64,000 nucleotides of DNA, from positions 45,174,221 to 45,238,220 of the forward strand of contig NC_134643.1 in NCBI RefSeq assembly GCF_030463565.1, in the 5' to 3' direction. A program made the translations under genes and the position numbers. The notes beneath the pieces are model-generated. The model was not told where the DNA came from, made no database searches, and worked only from the letters and a program-made list of their open reading frames with translations. Shown here in pieces: positions 37,701-51,031 of this stretch. This DNA comes from Pelecanus crispus (taxonomy: Eukaryota; Chordata; Aves; Pelecaniformes; Pelecanidae). Numbering within the stretch: the first letter of the stretch is position 1; each line of letters begins with the position of its first letter.

Positions 37701-40700
37701 ATATTTTCTCATCTCCCAATGGTGTATTTTGGCAGTAGATTTCCTTTGCAGCTGTGACTACAATTTGCATTTGGAGAGTATTGGTTTAAAAAGATAAGGT
37801 ATTTAACAGAGCTAACAATTATTGTTTTCAAATGGTTGAAAAGGTGATGAAAATTCCAGTCGGTGCTTGTGCTTGTGGATTAAAAACAATTATCACTTTT
37901 TGCCATAAATGCTGCTTTCTCTCTCCTACTGTGATAGCTGCTAGTGGCTGAAACAGATGCCACATTAGCCCAGGTTTCAGTCAGAAGGGACTTTTGGTGG
38001 GGACTTACTGCTCAACCTGTCTCCAGGTTTGTTAAACTCTTCAAGGAAAGCCAGACTGCATGTGTGTAGGACAAGGAACTACATTTGTTCCTAACTTCCA
38101 AGGAGATCCCTTGGCTTTTTGTTCTTTAGGTGCTCTGTGAACTTAAAACGGTTGGTTTTGTAAAGGGCAGAAGACAAGAAAAAAGTGCTGCTTAGTGTGT
38201 GTTAAAAGAATTAGATAATAAACTTTTCTATTTACAGAAGAAGTCTTTTTTGTCTAGGTTTAAACAATTTTAAATTCTCTTATTTGGTTTTTGGCAGCAA
38301 AAATATGAACAGAATGAAGTTCAAAACTATGTTGCTTCCAGCTTTTATCTCTTTTTTTTGCTAGCAATTAATAATAAACAAACAAGAATTACAGGCTTAT
38401 AATTAAAGGTTTAGTAGTTGCTGCTTGGTTTAAAATGACCTTGAAGTGGTATTCTTCTTTTCATCTTTCTTTTCTCTTTGCTAATGTACATTCCAGCAGG
38501 GCTAATTCCCCTTTTTTTCTCCAAGGGCTTTGTTGAAGTGAAGGCAAAACTTTGACTTTCGTCTCTTCATATTTATGATAATCTTTTTCTTGTCACATTC
38601 TTAACATTTTACTGCATCCACTTTCATTCCATTGTGAATGTCCCTTGTGCTCTAAGTCCAATTTTCTGCTTTTACCTCACAGTGCTTAAACTATCCATTC
38701 TGTTCTGCTCTGTTTTCATCAAGAACCAGCCCTTAGCAACTAGATAACAGCCTGATACTGAAGATTTCTTCTTTTCACACACTATAATACATCTTTTCTC
38801 TTCCAAAGAGATTTCTGGAGCTCATCAAATGCCCATGCTACAGAACAATGCATCCGTGTGCTTCCTCTCAAATATCTTTTCTCTTCACAGAACTTTGAAA
38901 TGCTAACTTATTTATTACTGTCTTCTAAAGAGAAAGCAAACAATTTTATCAACCATGTTGAATCCTTTTGTGCTCCCTTTTTATAATGTACGTATAATCT
39001 CTGGAAAGCTTGGCTGCAAGGTTTTTAGAGAAAGGCAAGGGTTTCTTTAATAATTAGTGCTACATTCATTATAGAGGACCAAGCTCTTGCAGGTAGTGCT
39101 GGCATTATCATTTGATTCCAGTCCTGTGTTTACATGCTTTCATGGAGACAAAATGCCCATGCCACAAAGCAGGAACACATGTACTGAAAGGGTCTTAAAG
39201 GTCATGCTAGCCTCCCTACGTTCTGCTTCTGTTTTGGCTCACTATCGTCATCCTTCTCCAGGGCAATACACTTTGATTTACAGATTGCAGAGGGCAAAAA
39301 GTAGCTACCAGAGGCTGGAAATGAAGTTAAAATTATCACTTGTCTGTCCTGGCCACTTCCTTCTCTTGAGCACATGGAGCAGCAGAGAGCATGAACCGCT
39401 GCCTTATGGAATCCTCCTTACTGGCCAAGTTTACCAGCCAAGCAGTGGTACGACCTTGGAGGATGCGTATCGTTAGTGCTGAAGCTCCCCGACTGCAAGT
39501 CTGCTATGCTGCACAGTGCTCAGCAGGCCACAGATCACATAATAGTAAAAATGATACTGTTTTCAGCTAAAAGTCTGATAAAGATGCATAGTTGTACGCC
39601 AGCTATGGTGACCTAAAAAAGTGGGAACTGAATGCATAACTAATCGTCTTTGTTCTGTGCTCTGTGACAACAGGTAGTGTTATTTTCCTATGCACATATG
39701 ATCAGTAAGTTTTTTGTTTTAATTTTTAAATGGATCATGGTTATAGGTTAGGGTTTGTGACCAATAAGTAGTTATAATGCCATAGCTGTATACAGAGCTT
39801 TGCAATAAACAAAATAGGGGAGAAAAAAAAAGAAAACTGAACAAACAAAAAAGCATTATCACATTGAAGCATTCAATCAGACAACATGATCATCAAAGAT
39901 GATAAGATCATAAGATCTGAAACAGAACAGATTTTTTAAATTATATCAATAAGATGACTATACAAAGTAGAACTCTTATGTTCTCTCATGTTCATTTGCT
40001 CACTTAAAAGTGTTGGTTTTCTGCGTGAATGTTAACTGTATAGCACTTAGCACACAAGCAGCCCTTCTTCTGATGTCCCAGTTGGACAATTAGCTCAATC
40101 AGCTAAATCTACAGGAAAACTTAGGGTATGTGACAATGTGCTCTAAGGTGTTTAGCTGCTAGACATCTAACTGCAATAGCAGTACCTGCTGCACTGGGTT
40201 ATAAAACAACATTCCTGTAACCATCCTGTAACCAGTGAGGTGTTCAGAGTGGTCTAAGTTTAATTACCAGTAGGTTAAGTAAAAATTGCTCAAGTTACCA
40301 TCCACAAACTTGAAAAACTAAATTATCCTACTTACAGGCCTTTGATGAACAGCACTTTCCCCCCAACAAGCACTGAGTCAGTGGTTTAAAACAAATAGCA
40401 CTGTACTGGGCAGAAGGAAGAAGCACTCAGAACCAAATCGGGAAAGCCAGCAATAGCAATAAATCAGCCATGCCTATTAAGTAGGATTTCTATCTCCCCA
40501 GGTTGTTTTGGCAATAGCACTAACCTTAGTTGCCCTCCTGCAGCAGTAAGTGGCTAATGAGGCAGAATGGTCTATCAATCACTGCCTCAGTCAGAATGCT
40601 ACTGCAGACTGTTGTCCAAATTTAGGGTAGATCCATCCCTCCGTTTAAAAGGGCATGATGCTCTGGGACTTTACCTGCCATCCTAGATGAGGCACTCAGG

Positions 40701-43700
40701 AGGACTGCTTTCAGAATTCAGCCCAGGCATCTCAGTTGGCCTCAGTCCACCAAGTTTCTTTCAAAGCTGTGCTGAACTTCCAGATGGAAGTGGGGAATAT
40801 TCATGACCCAGAAGGGTCATGTCATCAGACAGAGACACCAGACTGCTTTTGCCATCCTATTTGTACAAGCAGAGCAAATCCAGGTCATGGATTTGATTAG
40901 AGGATCCCTGATGCTGTGCATATGAATACCCCTACTCTCTACAAACTTGGGCTGTATCAAAGCTTTAGACCAAGCTTCCCATATAATATCCGGAAGATGT
41001 GAGTACCTCAAAATGGGTTGCTCAGCAGCCAGCATGCTGAGTGAGAAGCTGCCTAATCAGCAGGGTATGCTAAAAACAAGAGTGACTCATAAATCCTGCT
41101 CCTCCTCTGAACTGTCTCCAGCACCTTCTTCAAGGTTTGTGTCCTCTCCTGAAAGCAGGCACGCAAGTCCGTGTTTTCAAAAGCTGAACAGCGATGACTC
41201 TTCGCTTTTTCCCTTTCAGAGAAGCACAAATGAATGGAGGCAGCAACATTGTTGTATGCAAAACTCAGTGAAGGGAGAACTCAATGAATGAATGTTACCT
41301 TAGGCTAAGGTCTGTCATCTGTCCAACGGAATTCAAAGCTACATCATGTGTAATTGATCTGGTCTAGATGAGAGATGGGAACGTGGCCACATCAAGCATT
41401 TCCGTGTGCAAAAAACCTGAAAGTTTTAAATTTATGAAAATCCCTAAATTACCATTTAGTGCTTAACTTTATTTAAACAAAAAATATCCAAGCAGTTTTC
41501 TTTTTTGCTTTTGTTCTGTTACTTCCTCATCTTTATTCTGAAGTTATTTTTTCAGGTATTGATCACGTGTGAGTTGGATACAACAGTCTTGTGAATGGGG
41601 TCCTTGCTAAATTGTTCATCTACAGAAATAATTGCAGAACAAGAAATAGTTGTACTACCAGCAGAAAGTACTAACACTTTATAAACTGCCTCAGTTTACG
41701 GTTATCAGTTGTTAAAATAATTTCAGATATGTATAAGGGCATCTTTTAAAAAGATGGCTTTCCAAAACACTGTAGGGAATGCATGATTATTAATCTCAAA
41801 TTAGGATCTTTTATTTTCTTTTCAGTAGAAAAATGTTACAAGTTAAGAATTAATTGTCATGTAATTGATTGATAATTTTCCCTCCTGCTGTGTGCGGAAA
41901 GCTGTTGGATGATGGTATATCATTCTCAACAGGAGGAAAAAGTATCAGTCATTATAGGACAATTAGTTCCAATTTCCACTATTTTTCTTCCATGTGCTCA
42001 TAAGATTGCCTTCAAAGTGCAAGTACTGTAATTAACCATAAATATCAAATAGCCTTTTTTTTCATTTTTATTTTTAACTTAAAATCCAAATCTAAATACA
42101 GATGCTTCCTGCACCCCCATGCTCTTCTTTCCTGGACTGGTGACGTTCATGAAACAGTAATTTTCGTGTAGCTGCAATTAACAGAACCATCAGCTTGCGT
42201 TCATGGTTTTGCAGCATTGTTCCTGATTTCAGTGCTGATACAATATGGCTGAAGAAAACCCTGAAAAATCTTTTCATCAACAGCACAATTTATGAAAATT
42301 GTGTATTTCCCCACAAACCCACCATCTGTTTACAAGAAAATTCTTGGATTCAAAGTGTCATTGTTTGCTTTATTGACAGTGAAATCATAATGCTTGTGTC
42401 CTTGTGACTTGTTAGTCACCTCATAGGAAGCATAGTAGCATATCATTGATGCACACGTGGGAGGAATATACCTATGCTGTATATATAGAGATATATTTGT
42501 ATGCACACAGGTACTTTACATGTATATGATTGATATCTGTGTGGTGAACTGCTGAGATTTTTTAAAACTAGAGTGCATCCACCTGAAAAGTCTGAATCTT
42601 ATCACACAGAATTTGCAAAGCTTGATCTACAAAATTCACTCACATGTGAGTATTTTTCCCATTAGTACATGTGGGTGACGCATCTTAAAGCTTTAATGCC
42701 AGATACCAACTGTTTACATTTTTCTAAATGCCAGCCATGTAATTTTTTCGTAGAATCTGAAAAATCCTTCTCCCACCTACCACCAAGTAATGCAGCCCAA
42801 ATTTCATGTGCTTGGCTGCAAGGATATAATCCCATGCCTTCAGCTGTAACTGTGTAATCTGCAGTAGGTTCTCAAAGATATCATCAACTGGTCTTTGAAA
42901 TTTAGTTTATAGTTGCATTCATGATGCAGAGAAGGTATACAATCTTATTGTGTTCTCCTTGTTTTCTTAGCTTTTTGATACTGCAGATGTAACAGGGGAA
43001 AAAAAAACACTCAATGGTGAAGTTGGAATGTGGTACTCATTAAATTCAGCATAGATGACTGAATATACATAGGGAGCAGATCTTTTTCAGAAAGAAGGTG
43101 CCATTTTTATATAGTCACTTGTCAGAGTAGAATCACACTCTGAGATGCCAATTATTTCACAACCTAAGTCCAAGACTTAACTAATCTGTGAGGTCGCACA
43201 GCATTGCACATCTCAGCTCCCCATATTTGGTTCCCTAGTGCACGTACCATCCTGCTTGTTCCTAATTAATTTTACTAACCCCATGGTTACTGTGTGCAGA
43301 AATTGGGACACATAGGAAATCTCAATAGAAGGAAAAGTCAAAGGGGAAACAGTGAGTTTAGAGCTATGACCTGCAGATACCAAAACAAGAATATTAATAG
43401 TGTTTCGCCGTATTATTTTACAACTTCTGTTGTGTTGTTCCTTATGAATTTTACCATGTCATAGTTAATCTCTATGGCACTTTACTAGTTTATAGGCTTT
43501 ATTAGAGCCATTGATTGGACAGAAGCCAAATATATGAATATAAATTGATTTTATGCAATGTACACAACAAGGAATTTATTGATATAAAGGGCTTCATTAT
43601 TTGTAGGATTACTCTAAAATGATTTTGGAACAGCAAAAATTCTCTGTGGACTGTATTAGAATTTCATGCTTAAATGCAGTTGAACACTAATTTTTATATG

Positions 43701-44392
43701 AATTCTTTTGTCTTACACTGCTGTATAAAGGAAGTCTGGAAGTAAATACCAGGGGAGTAGAAATGCAGATTACAGCTTCAGGAAACAAGATGCAAGCGTG
43801 AAAGATGACAGAATGATCATGTGGGAGGAAATTACTGTAGTTTCTTTCTTTCCCTTATTCCTATTCATAACTAGCTATTATCAAGGACCTCAGTCATTTT
43901 GAAGCAGCATTTCCAATAGTAGAGGAAGACAGAGGGGTTAAATTATACATATTCTGATGCTTTGACAGTTTTGGTAACCTCACTGTTGCTGAAACATGAC
44001 AACAATGTCAACATCCAGAGAGACAGGGCTGTCTATAGCCCCATTACTTCTAAAAATCAAAAGAAACACATGTCTAAGAAATATCGTATACTTAGGGTAA
44101 AATAAGAGTTTCAGAACATGGTCAGGGAAACAGGCATTTGTACATTGAATCTACGCAAGGGACTCTCGCCACTCTTGACTTGCTGCAATGCTCCTTGTTC
44201 TTGATTTTTTTCTCTATAAGCTGCTGTGACTCCTCTGGCTCCCGTGTGCTCTTCTGCATTGCAGGAGCAGAAGTTTGAAGTGCAGTCAAAAAATCATGGC
44301 TTTTAGGTGGAAAGAAAATAGTGTTGGCTTCACTGTTGTCATTTAAATTAACAGTGGCCTTATCAACAGCTTATGGAGTGAGTCTGAAAATA
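34731..44392. other. Non-coding, no gene seen
   Basis: About 9.7 kb with no recognised exon or repeat. The 129-codon frame at 39087-39476 and the 114-codon frame at 40947-41291 have no domain I know and no start or splice context that supports them. Confidence 0.55.
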
Positions 44393-44681
44393 TCATAGAA
44401 TCATAGAATGCTTTGGGTTGGAAGGGACCTTTAGAGGCCATCCAGCCCAACCCCCCTGCAGTGAGCAGGGACAGCTTGAACTCCATCAGGTTGCTCAGAG
44501 CCCCGTCCAACCTCACCTTGAATATCGCCAGGGATGGGGCCTCCACTGCCTCTCTGGGCAACCTGTTCCAGTGCTTCACCATCCTCATTGTAAAAAATTT
44601 CTTTTTTATGTCTAGTCTACATCTATTCTTCTTCAGTTTAAATCCATTATTCCTTGTATAGCTTGGTACTGCAAAATACAC
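44393..44681 (-). mobile_element. CR1 LINE, 5'-truncated copy with intact 3' end
   Basis: The plus strand starts with TCATAGAATCATAGAAT, the reverse complement of the CR1 3' terminal repeat of the 8-mer ATTCTATG. Minus-strand translation gives the ORF2 C-terminus, with RLDIKKKFFTMRMVKHWNRL and PREAVEAPSLAIFKVRLDGAL, followed by the usual 3' UTR that includes the inverted TTGGAAGGGACC text. The open frame of 112 codons (44343-44681) is this remnant and not a gene. The copy is about 290 bases, is truncated at its 5' end as typical, and lies antisense to SYT1. It is less decayed than the plus-strand LINEs. Confidence 0.95.
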
Positions 44682-44842
44682 AGTGATTAGGTGTTCATAG
44701 ATTACATATCAGACTGAGGTTCTTTCTGAAAATGCGAGCCAAAGTTTGTCTTGCACAGAGTCTGCAGCATAAGATATTTCGGAGCCCTGTATGTTGAACA
44801 GTTCCGCCGTATTTAATAATGGGTAACCAGGAAGCTGTAGAT

Positions 44843-44866
44843 TGTGCCGTGTACTGTGCCGTGTAC
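44843..44866. repeat. 12-bp tandem duplication
   Basis: TGTGCCGTGTAC occurs twice in tandem, without mismatch, about 160 bases beyond the 5' edge of the CR1 copy at 44.4 kb. Confidence 0.9.
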
Positions 44867-47390
44867 TGAGGAATTTGTCTTTCTCCAATGTTCACAGTGT
44901 CCATATCCCTTCCAAAATATTCAGATGGTTTGCTGTCCACCAGGCAGGTAATTTTCTGTGACGTTATATTGTTAGCTTTGAAACATGCTTAGAGATGAAA
45001 TCATATGCTGTAATGATTTCAATTAAATAAAACGTGTTTATTGTGACAGAGAACTGTGGACTATTCTATGCTTATTCTACATATAGTCTGTGTTTATTAG
45101 ATATACAGTGAATTAAAAAAGCAAAATAGGTTAAGAAGAGTACACAAAGATTTTTATATTATTTGGACATAACTCATACTCAGATAATAGGTTTTCAGTG
45201 TGAATATTAGACTGGAAATCTTAAAATATTTCATTTTCTCATGACTTTTCAGAAGCTTATTATCGTTGCTTTGTCTGACTATTAGAGAAGGACCCAGCTG
45301 AAATTCCTATCTACGTACACAGAACTTCCGGATAGCTACATTGCCGGAAGCACTTGAACTAGGAACTAAATGGATGTCTCAGGAGAGAAGCAAAACATGT
45401 TTGAACCTACTAAAAGAAAAAAAAAAGAAGATGATGATTTTGTATTTGGCCGTCAAGTTAGTTTCTTTCAGCTGTTTTTCTAGAAGTATTTGTTCCTATT
45501 TTAAGCAAATTCTGGAGACTGATACTGAGCTCATGTCTAGTAACGGGGGGATTTGTTGCCTGGTCCAGAACTGTGCTGTAGATAACTCAATCTAACTAGC
45601 TGTTGGCACCCAAAACTAACAGTTTTGAGTAACTGTCAAAAAGTATTTCTGCCAAGCTCTCCTCTCTGCTACCTTGGAGTTTCAGCACTTCTGCCGGACT
45701 TGCTATATGACTCCTTTCACACCCCCACACTTGCTTGCACTTGGGCTCAGACGTGCCCCACTCCCTGTATGTGGGGTCCTCATCCCTACCGGCTCACCAT
45801 CTCGTGGTCCCCTTCCTATCTACAACACCATGTTCTTCCATCCTGCTCCAGGACCAGTGATACTCCTACAGCAAGGACACACTGCTGTAGTCATTTCTAA
45901 AACTGAGCAATAAAATAGCCGTGGGCTTTTGGGGAGAGATTTAGGTGCTTTATCTTGTCCGTTCAGTCAAGCCAATGAAACTATTGATGTGGTATTAGTA
46001 GCAAGCATTGGGAAACATTTTTGAAGAGCTAATGTGCAGCTAGGATCTAGAAAGCGTCAACTGATTTGATGTTTCACATATGGCAGCAGAAGAAATGTCT
46101 CTCCTCCACTAAAAGAGGCACAGAGGTGATTCGGTGGGGGTTTGCTTGGACATTTCTTGTGCATCGGTAGCAGCACAGACAGGACACCTGAATTTCCCCA
46201 CCAGGGTTCTTCATCAGAACGTTTTTCCCCGGTGAAATCTTGGGCCTTTCATGTACCTTCTCTAAAGCAGTACTAAATCTGGATTGCGTTGTAAGCCTTT
46301 GTGGTAGTGGTGAAAAGGCTGTTTTGATATGACATCTTTACCATGACCTTCCTTTCTTCTGAAAGTGTAGTTACAGACCCATCTTTATAAAAAGCCAAGG
46401 AAGTCTCTTTTCTGAGCTTCTCTTTTAAAATAAATGTCCATTACTGAAGCTAGAAAGATAGCGTATTTCATTAATAGGAAGATGAATGAGTGGAAAATAT
46501 ATTATTAACATCCCAGAATACTTAAATCTAAGCAGAGATCGTTTATTGTAGATATCTTTAGACATTCTGCTAATGTTCCCATCTTCTTAATGATGAATTA
46601 ATTTAATTAAAAACAGTCTAATGGAATAGGGTAAATTTTCAGTGTGGTGTCGAACCATTCTCTGATAACACTGCATACTTACCCTGGACATATCAGCACT
46701 GAAAGCTCATAGTTTCTTTCTCTTCCAGTGCACAGGAGCTGTAAACAAAAGTGTCAGAGGAACACAACAGATGTTAGCATGTGATTTTTTGTCTGTCTTG
46801 GATAAGTTTTGTGATTACATTCCAAGGTGGATGTAACTGCTGAGGTGAACATGGTTGGGATGCTGAAAAGATAAGCTGTCCAGGACGTACCATTTAATGA
46901 TAATAGATCCCAATTTACTACTTTGCGTGCTTATTGAAGTACAGTGACCAGCTTTACTACAGTTACAGCATTGAACATTGAAAGGATAGTGACAATTACT
47001 TCTGAAAACTTACACAATTACTCATAGTAACATTATATTTGTATGTTTTTAATACTTTTATCGATTTTAGGTTTTAGTATGGCAGAAATATTTGAGAGGC
47101 GGCAAGGCAAAAGGACACTTTCCAGAAAATTTCTCATTGGGAGGGAATGATTTGGCCAGCATGGGATGTCTGACCTATTTGCTGTCTAACTCCATCCAGT
47201 TTGTGTTCAGCAGATAAGAGGAGGAATAAGCAAAATTAAATTGTCTGAAATCCACCATGCAGCAGCCATGTCACCAATTTTATTTCCATGGGATTAAGTA
47301 TTCACTAAGTCCTTCAGCAGCTGCTATGGTATACCTGCTGTAATTTAACCACACAGAAACCATACAAATTTGCTTTGTTGCCCCTTGGCC

Positions 47391-47438
47391 TTTTTTTTTT
47401 TTTTTTCTTTTTCTGTTTTTTTTTTTTTTCTTTTTCTG
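47391..47438. repeat. T-rich tract with a duplicated CTTTTTCTG motif
   Basis: T(16)CTTTTTCTG is followed at once by T(14)CTTTTTCTGTC, so a T-run plus tail is present twice in tandem. The minus-strand lysine-rich frame and plus-strand phenylalanine-rich frame here are only this low-complexity sequence. Confidence 0.85.
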
Positions 47439-48163
47439 TCATAAATCTCCCTATGATTTGCCAGAAGGTGATACACTACTCTGAGTTTTTTCTCATTCCA
47501 AATCCTGAAAGTCCCCCTTTCCTGTGCATCACTGTGAACATGCCACATCTCTCTCATTAATTTTCCCACTATTCAGTTTATTTTTCAAAAACAATTTAAA
47601 ACAAGTAAAATTTTCCCATGGGATTAGTCCCCCCACACCTTACTTTGGATATGCCTGAATGTTTGCAAAGACAGGCTGTGGCCCCTGGAACACGCTCTTT
47701 CAGCTTTCAGATTTCCAGAGGCTACTTCATGCTCTATAATCAGCCATGTCTGAAGTCTTACTCCTCTTCTTTACTCCTCACTTAAGAGTAGTTGCTACTT
47801 TTCTTCTCTCTTAAGAGGTGCATTCCAATAGGACTCTCACCCTCAGGATCCATACCAGCACACTAAGGCAGTCAGCCAATACTTTGTACCTCCATAAGGA
47901 AATCTCTTGCTGCTTGTGAATCTCCAGAGTACATTTGTATATTATTCAGATGCTTCCTTTTCAGAGGAAATGATGTAGAAGTTTGAGCTGATATTAATTT
48001 TTGTCAGAAACATCTGTCTTGTAATGATTATATGGCACTAGTGTGTCTGGGCAGTGATATACCAAAGAATCGGCATGCTCAGGGAATACAGTCTATGCTG
48101 TGTTTTAGAGAAGCATGTAAATGCTTTTATTTATGACTACAAATGTACTCTTGCTTATGACTG

Positions 48164-48183
48164 CATGTTGCACATGCAACATG
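48164..48183. repeat. Short perfect inverted repeat
   Basis: CATGTTGCA-CA-TGCAACATG: nine-base arms with a two-base centre. It is close enough to a perfect palindrome to form a cruciform or bind a dimer. Confidence 0.85.
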
Positions 48184-50999
48184 TAATGTTTCATACCTAG
48201 CACTATAATCATTGTAGTGAACACTGAACTGGAAATCATAATTGAATTCTATGACATTTCATTTTTTAACCTATAAGAAATTTTTGCTTGCAACTGCCAT
48301 TTCATAAATGGCAGATAATCTACTAGTATTTTGTAGATCTTTACCTTCAGCGATGCACTGCAGCATTAAAGTAACCCCTTTTTTTGTAAAAGGCCAATTT
48401 AAATCTAATTATCCAGTACTCTGCAGTCTCTAATAATACCACAGTGTTTATATCGTTATTGTGGAAAGCTGCAGCATTACAATAATAGAAGCCATCAGAT
48501 GTTATCTCTGTGAGCAAGTGGGCATGTGCTCTTCAGAAAATTCTTTACTGCAGAAAGCTTTTTCTGAGACAAGGTTCTTTTTCAGCCCCTTCACACCTAT
48601 TTAAAATATCAGGACAGTGTCACTGGCGTGTAAAGGTCGAAGGCTCTGTAGCAAGTCTCAAAGCATTTGTGCATGCCTCATTAGATGTAGTGACTTCTGA
48701 CTGCACTAGGACTCTACTGAGGATTGTTCCTGGAGATCAGAGGAATACTCTGGTTTGTTATTTTTTCCTTCTTTTAAATAAATGAAAGTGTAAGACTTCA
48801 AATTTGTTCTCCTAATACATTTTCAAAATATAGCTCCAAAACTGGAAGCAAATAAATGACATTTGCCTTAATTTTTAATTAGCTGAAAGTCATCGCTGCA
48901 AATTGTGTCTTCCATTACAAAATAAAATAGTCAACTGCCAGGCCTGAAATAATTAAGCAATATATTATAATTAAGCAATTTAATTTTGATTTAATTATGA
49001 TATATCATACAACTTTTCTTCTGATTTAACTGACATTCATTGACAAAATGCTATAATATAAAACAGCACTAATGTTTACAGCTGATGGCTCTGCGTGTTT
49101 TGCTTCATAGTATTTGGCAAACATCAGAGCATATGGAAAAAGTCTTCTAGTCTGGAATAGCTGGCACGTTATTTCGTGCTACACAAATTATGCACTACAT
49201 GTTTTTCCCGATTGTTATTTTGGGAGGCAAGTGGGGAAATCTTCACAGACATCGGACTTGAGCCAGAGTTCATGGATATTAACTGGAATCTTTCCATCGA
49301 CTTCGGTCTGCTTTAGATAGTGAACTGCTCCCGTGTTGTTACAGGCAAATAGATAAGACTGCATGCTTATGAAATATTTATGGAGCTGTATCATATACAT
49401 ATTCTGTGTCAATGTCAACATGATTTTATATTAGGCTAGAGACTGTGAGGGCAAAGGCAGAAGCGATGGGCAGGCAGGGAATTCTGCTTCTTTCAGTGCT
49501 GCATCAATAAAATTGCTGCAAAATATCCACCAAATTGCTTCTTCAGAACAAGGCCAACCCCCTATTTAGTTAAACTCTTTTTCATCGGGTGACAGTATTG
49601 GAGAATGGCTTCTATTCCAGACTACACTTGTGTGCAAACCCCTGTTTAATGACAAGAATGATGAGGGTGATTTCAAAAGGTTCATTCTGCCTGCAGTCAG
49701 GTCTGCGCCTGCAGGTCTTCATGACTGCGGGCTCGTAGGAGTAAAGTTGAAGGACGAAAAGCCAATCCTCATCTTGATTTAGTGATTTGAGCACTCTCGG
49801 CACCATCCCTGAAAACAGTCACGTAAGGCAGGAAAGCTCGTGATTCATGGTACTGCATGCAGTCAGATGCTCTTATGCCCCTTTAATTTTGATGTGTTAC
49901 CTTTTTTTCCTATGGTGATGTTTAAATTTCTCAGCAAGAGATCAAAGGCCAAATGTCTTTTGGGGCTGAGAGCAATTGTACACTCAGAGCAATAACGAAT
50001 GTTTGTTATCTCTCAAACCTTTTCTCCCTCCGGTTTTCTGAAGAAAACCAGAATGATTATTCAGATTAGTGATATTTAGGATGCGGCAGAAAATCAGAAC
50101 AATGTGTTCAAAACCACTGTAAACATTTCAGCCAACCTTCTTGTGATATTGAAATTGCTTTGTGCGTCTCATCTCACCTTCACCCCACTGGCTCAAAATT
50201 CTTTGCTTTGTAATGTACGCTCGAGTAAAGGTTTTGTAAAATGCCCGTTAAACAACATGGAATTAAAAATATGCTGATGTGGGATTATGTTTGTGAGAGC
50301 CTCTCAGATATTTCAATATGGCTGCATGTAGGTACTGTACAAATGTTGTAGCTTCATGAATACACCACTGAGACATCTGAATAATTTAAGAGAATATTGT
50401 CAGTAGCAAATGTCACACGAAATAACTGGAAGGAAAATTGCCTTCGAAAAGTGAAGATAAAAATGGATGCAAATCAATTTCTGTTTAATATACAACTTGC
50501 TTAAAAAGGAAACAATAGGTTATTACTGTGACAGGAAATCTTGAAGTGTTTTTATTATATCCTTATCACTTCATTTATTTTATATAGAAACTTAGGCTAT
50601 GATCCACACCTCTGCAACTCTCATAGAAGAATAATTCTGTAAATACACTGTGAAATTTGCACGTAGGGAGCAGTTATTACCCGATTTGCTTATACTTTCA
50701 AAATTGAAGAGCAAAACGTAAATCTGCATGAGAGTTTTACAGGAATTTTGAGGTTTCAAATTCAGCAGTTCAAAATGCAACACTGCTGGAGAAGAACTGT
50801 AAGCAATAAAATTATTCTGGCTGAAATTAACCCTGCAAAAGACTTTCCTCTCTTGTCTCATAAATATTTTATGAAGAACATGAAGCAATATGCTGATGCA
50901 GTTGTATTTACCCAGTAAGCATGAGCACCAAGTGATATTCTGCCTATTTAGTCTTTTATTGATGAGATCCATTTCAATGATTTAAACATTATCTTTTGG

Positions 51000-51031
51000 C
51001 TTTTTTGTTGTGTTTTTTTCTATTCCAACAG
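51000..51031 (+). promoter_or_regulatory. Splice acceptor of SYT1 first coding exon
   Basis: A T-rich tract with few purines runs into CAG at 51029-51031, the best acceptor before the start codon. A second CAG at 51038-51040 lies nine bases downstream and could also be used; either choice only changes the 5' UTR. A possible branch point is the TTTAAAC at about 50981-50987, which is an inference. Confidence 0.8.

Larger units (their letters stand above)
44682..51031. other. Probable SYT1 5' UTR intron, 3' part
   Basis: Non-coding AT-rich sequence leading into the SYT1 acceptor. That acceptor, with a few bases of UTR before the ATG, shows at least one upstream noncoding exon exists somewhere 5'; I cannot locate it. 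How far the intron extends to the left is unknown and may be the whole window. Confidence 0.7.

Noticed and set aside
39087..39476. 129-codon plus-strand frame
   Set aside because: No known motif, no splice or promoter context, and length is within chance for 64 kb in six frames.
44413..44661. 82- and 65-codon plus-strand frames at 44.4-44.7 kb
   Set aside because: They are the antisense of the CR1 ORF2 C-terminus on the minus strand.
47345..47569. Lysine-rich minus-strand frame
   Set aside because: It is the translation of the T-rich simple tract on the opposite strand.
50592..50972. 126-codon minus-strand frame just upstream of the SYT1 exon
   Set aside because: No homology recognised. 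It is antisense to the intron and composed of low-complexity AT-rich codons; an antisense gene is not supported.
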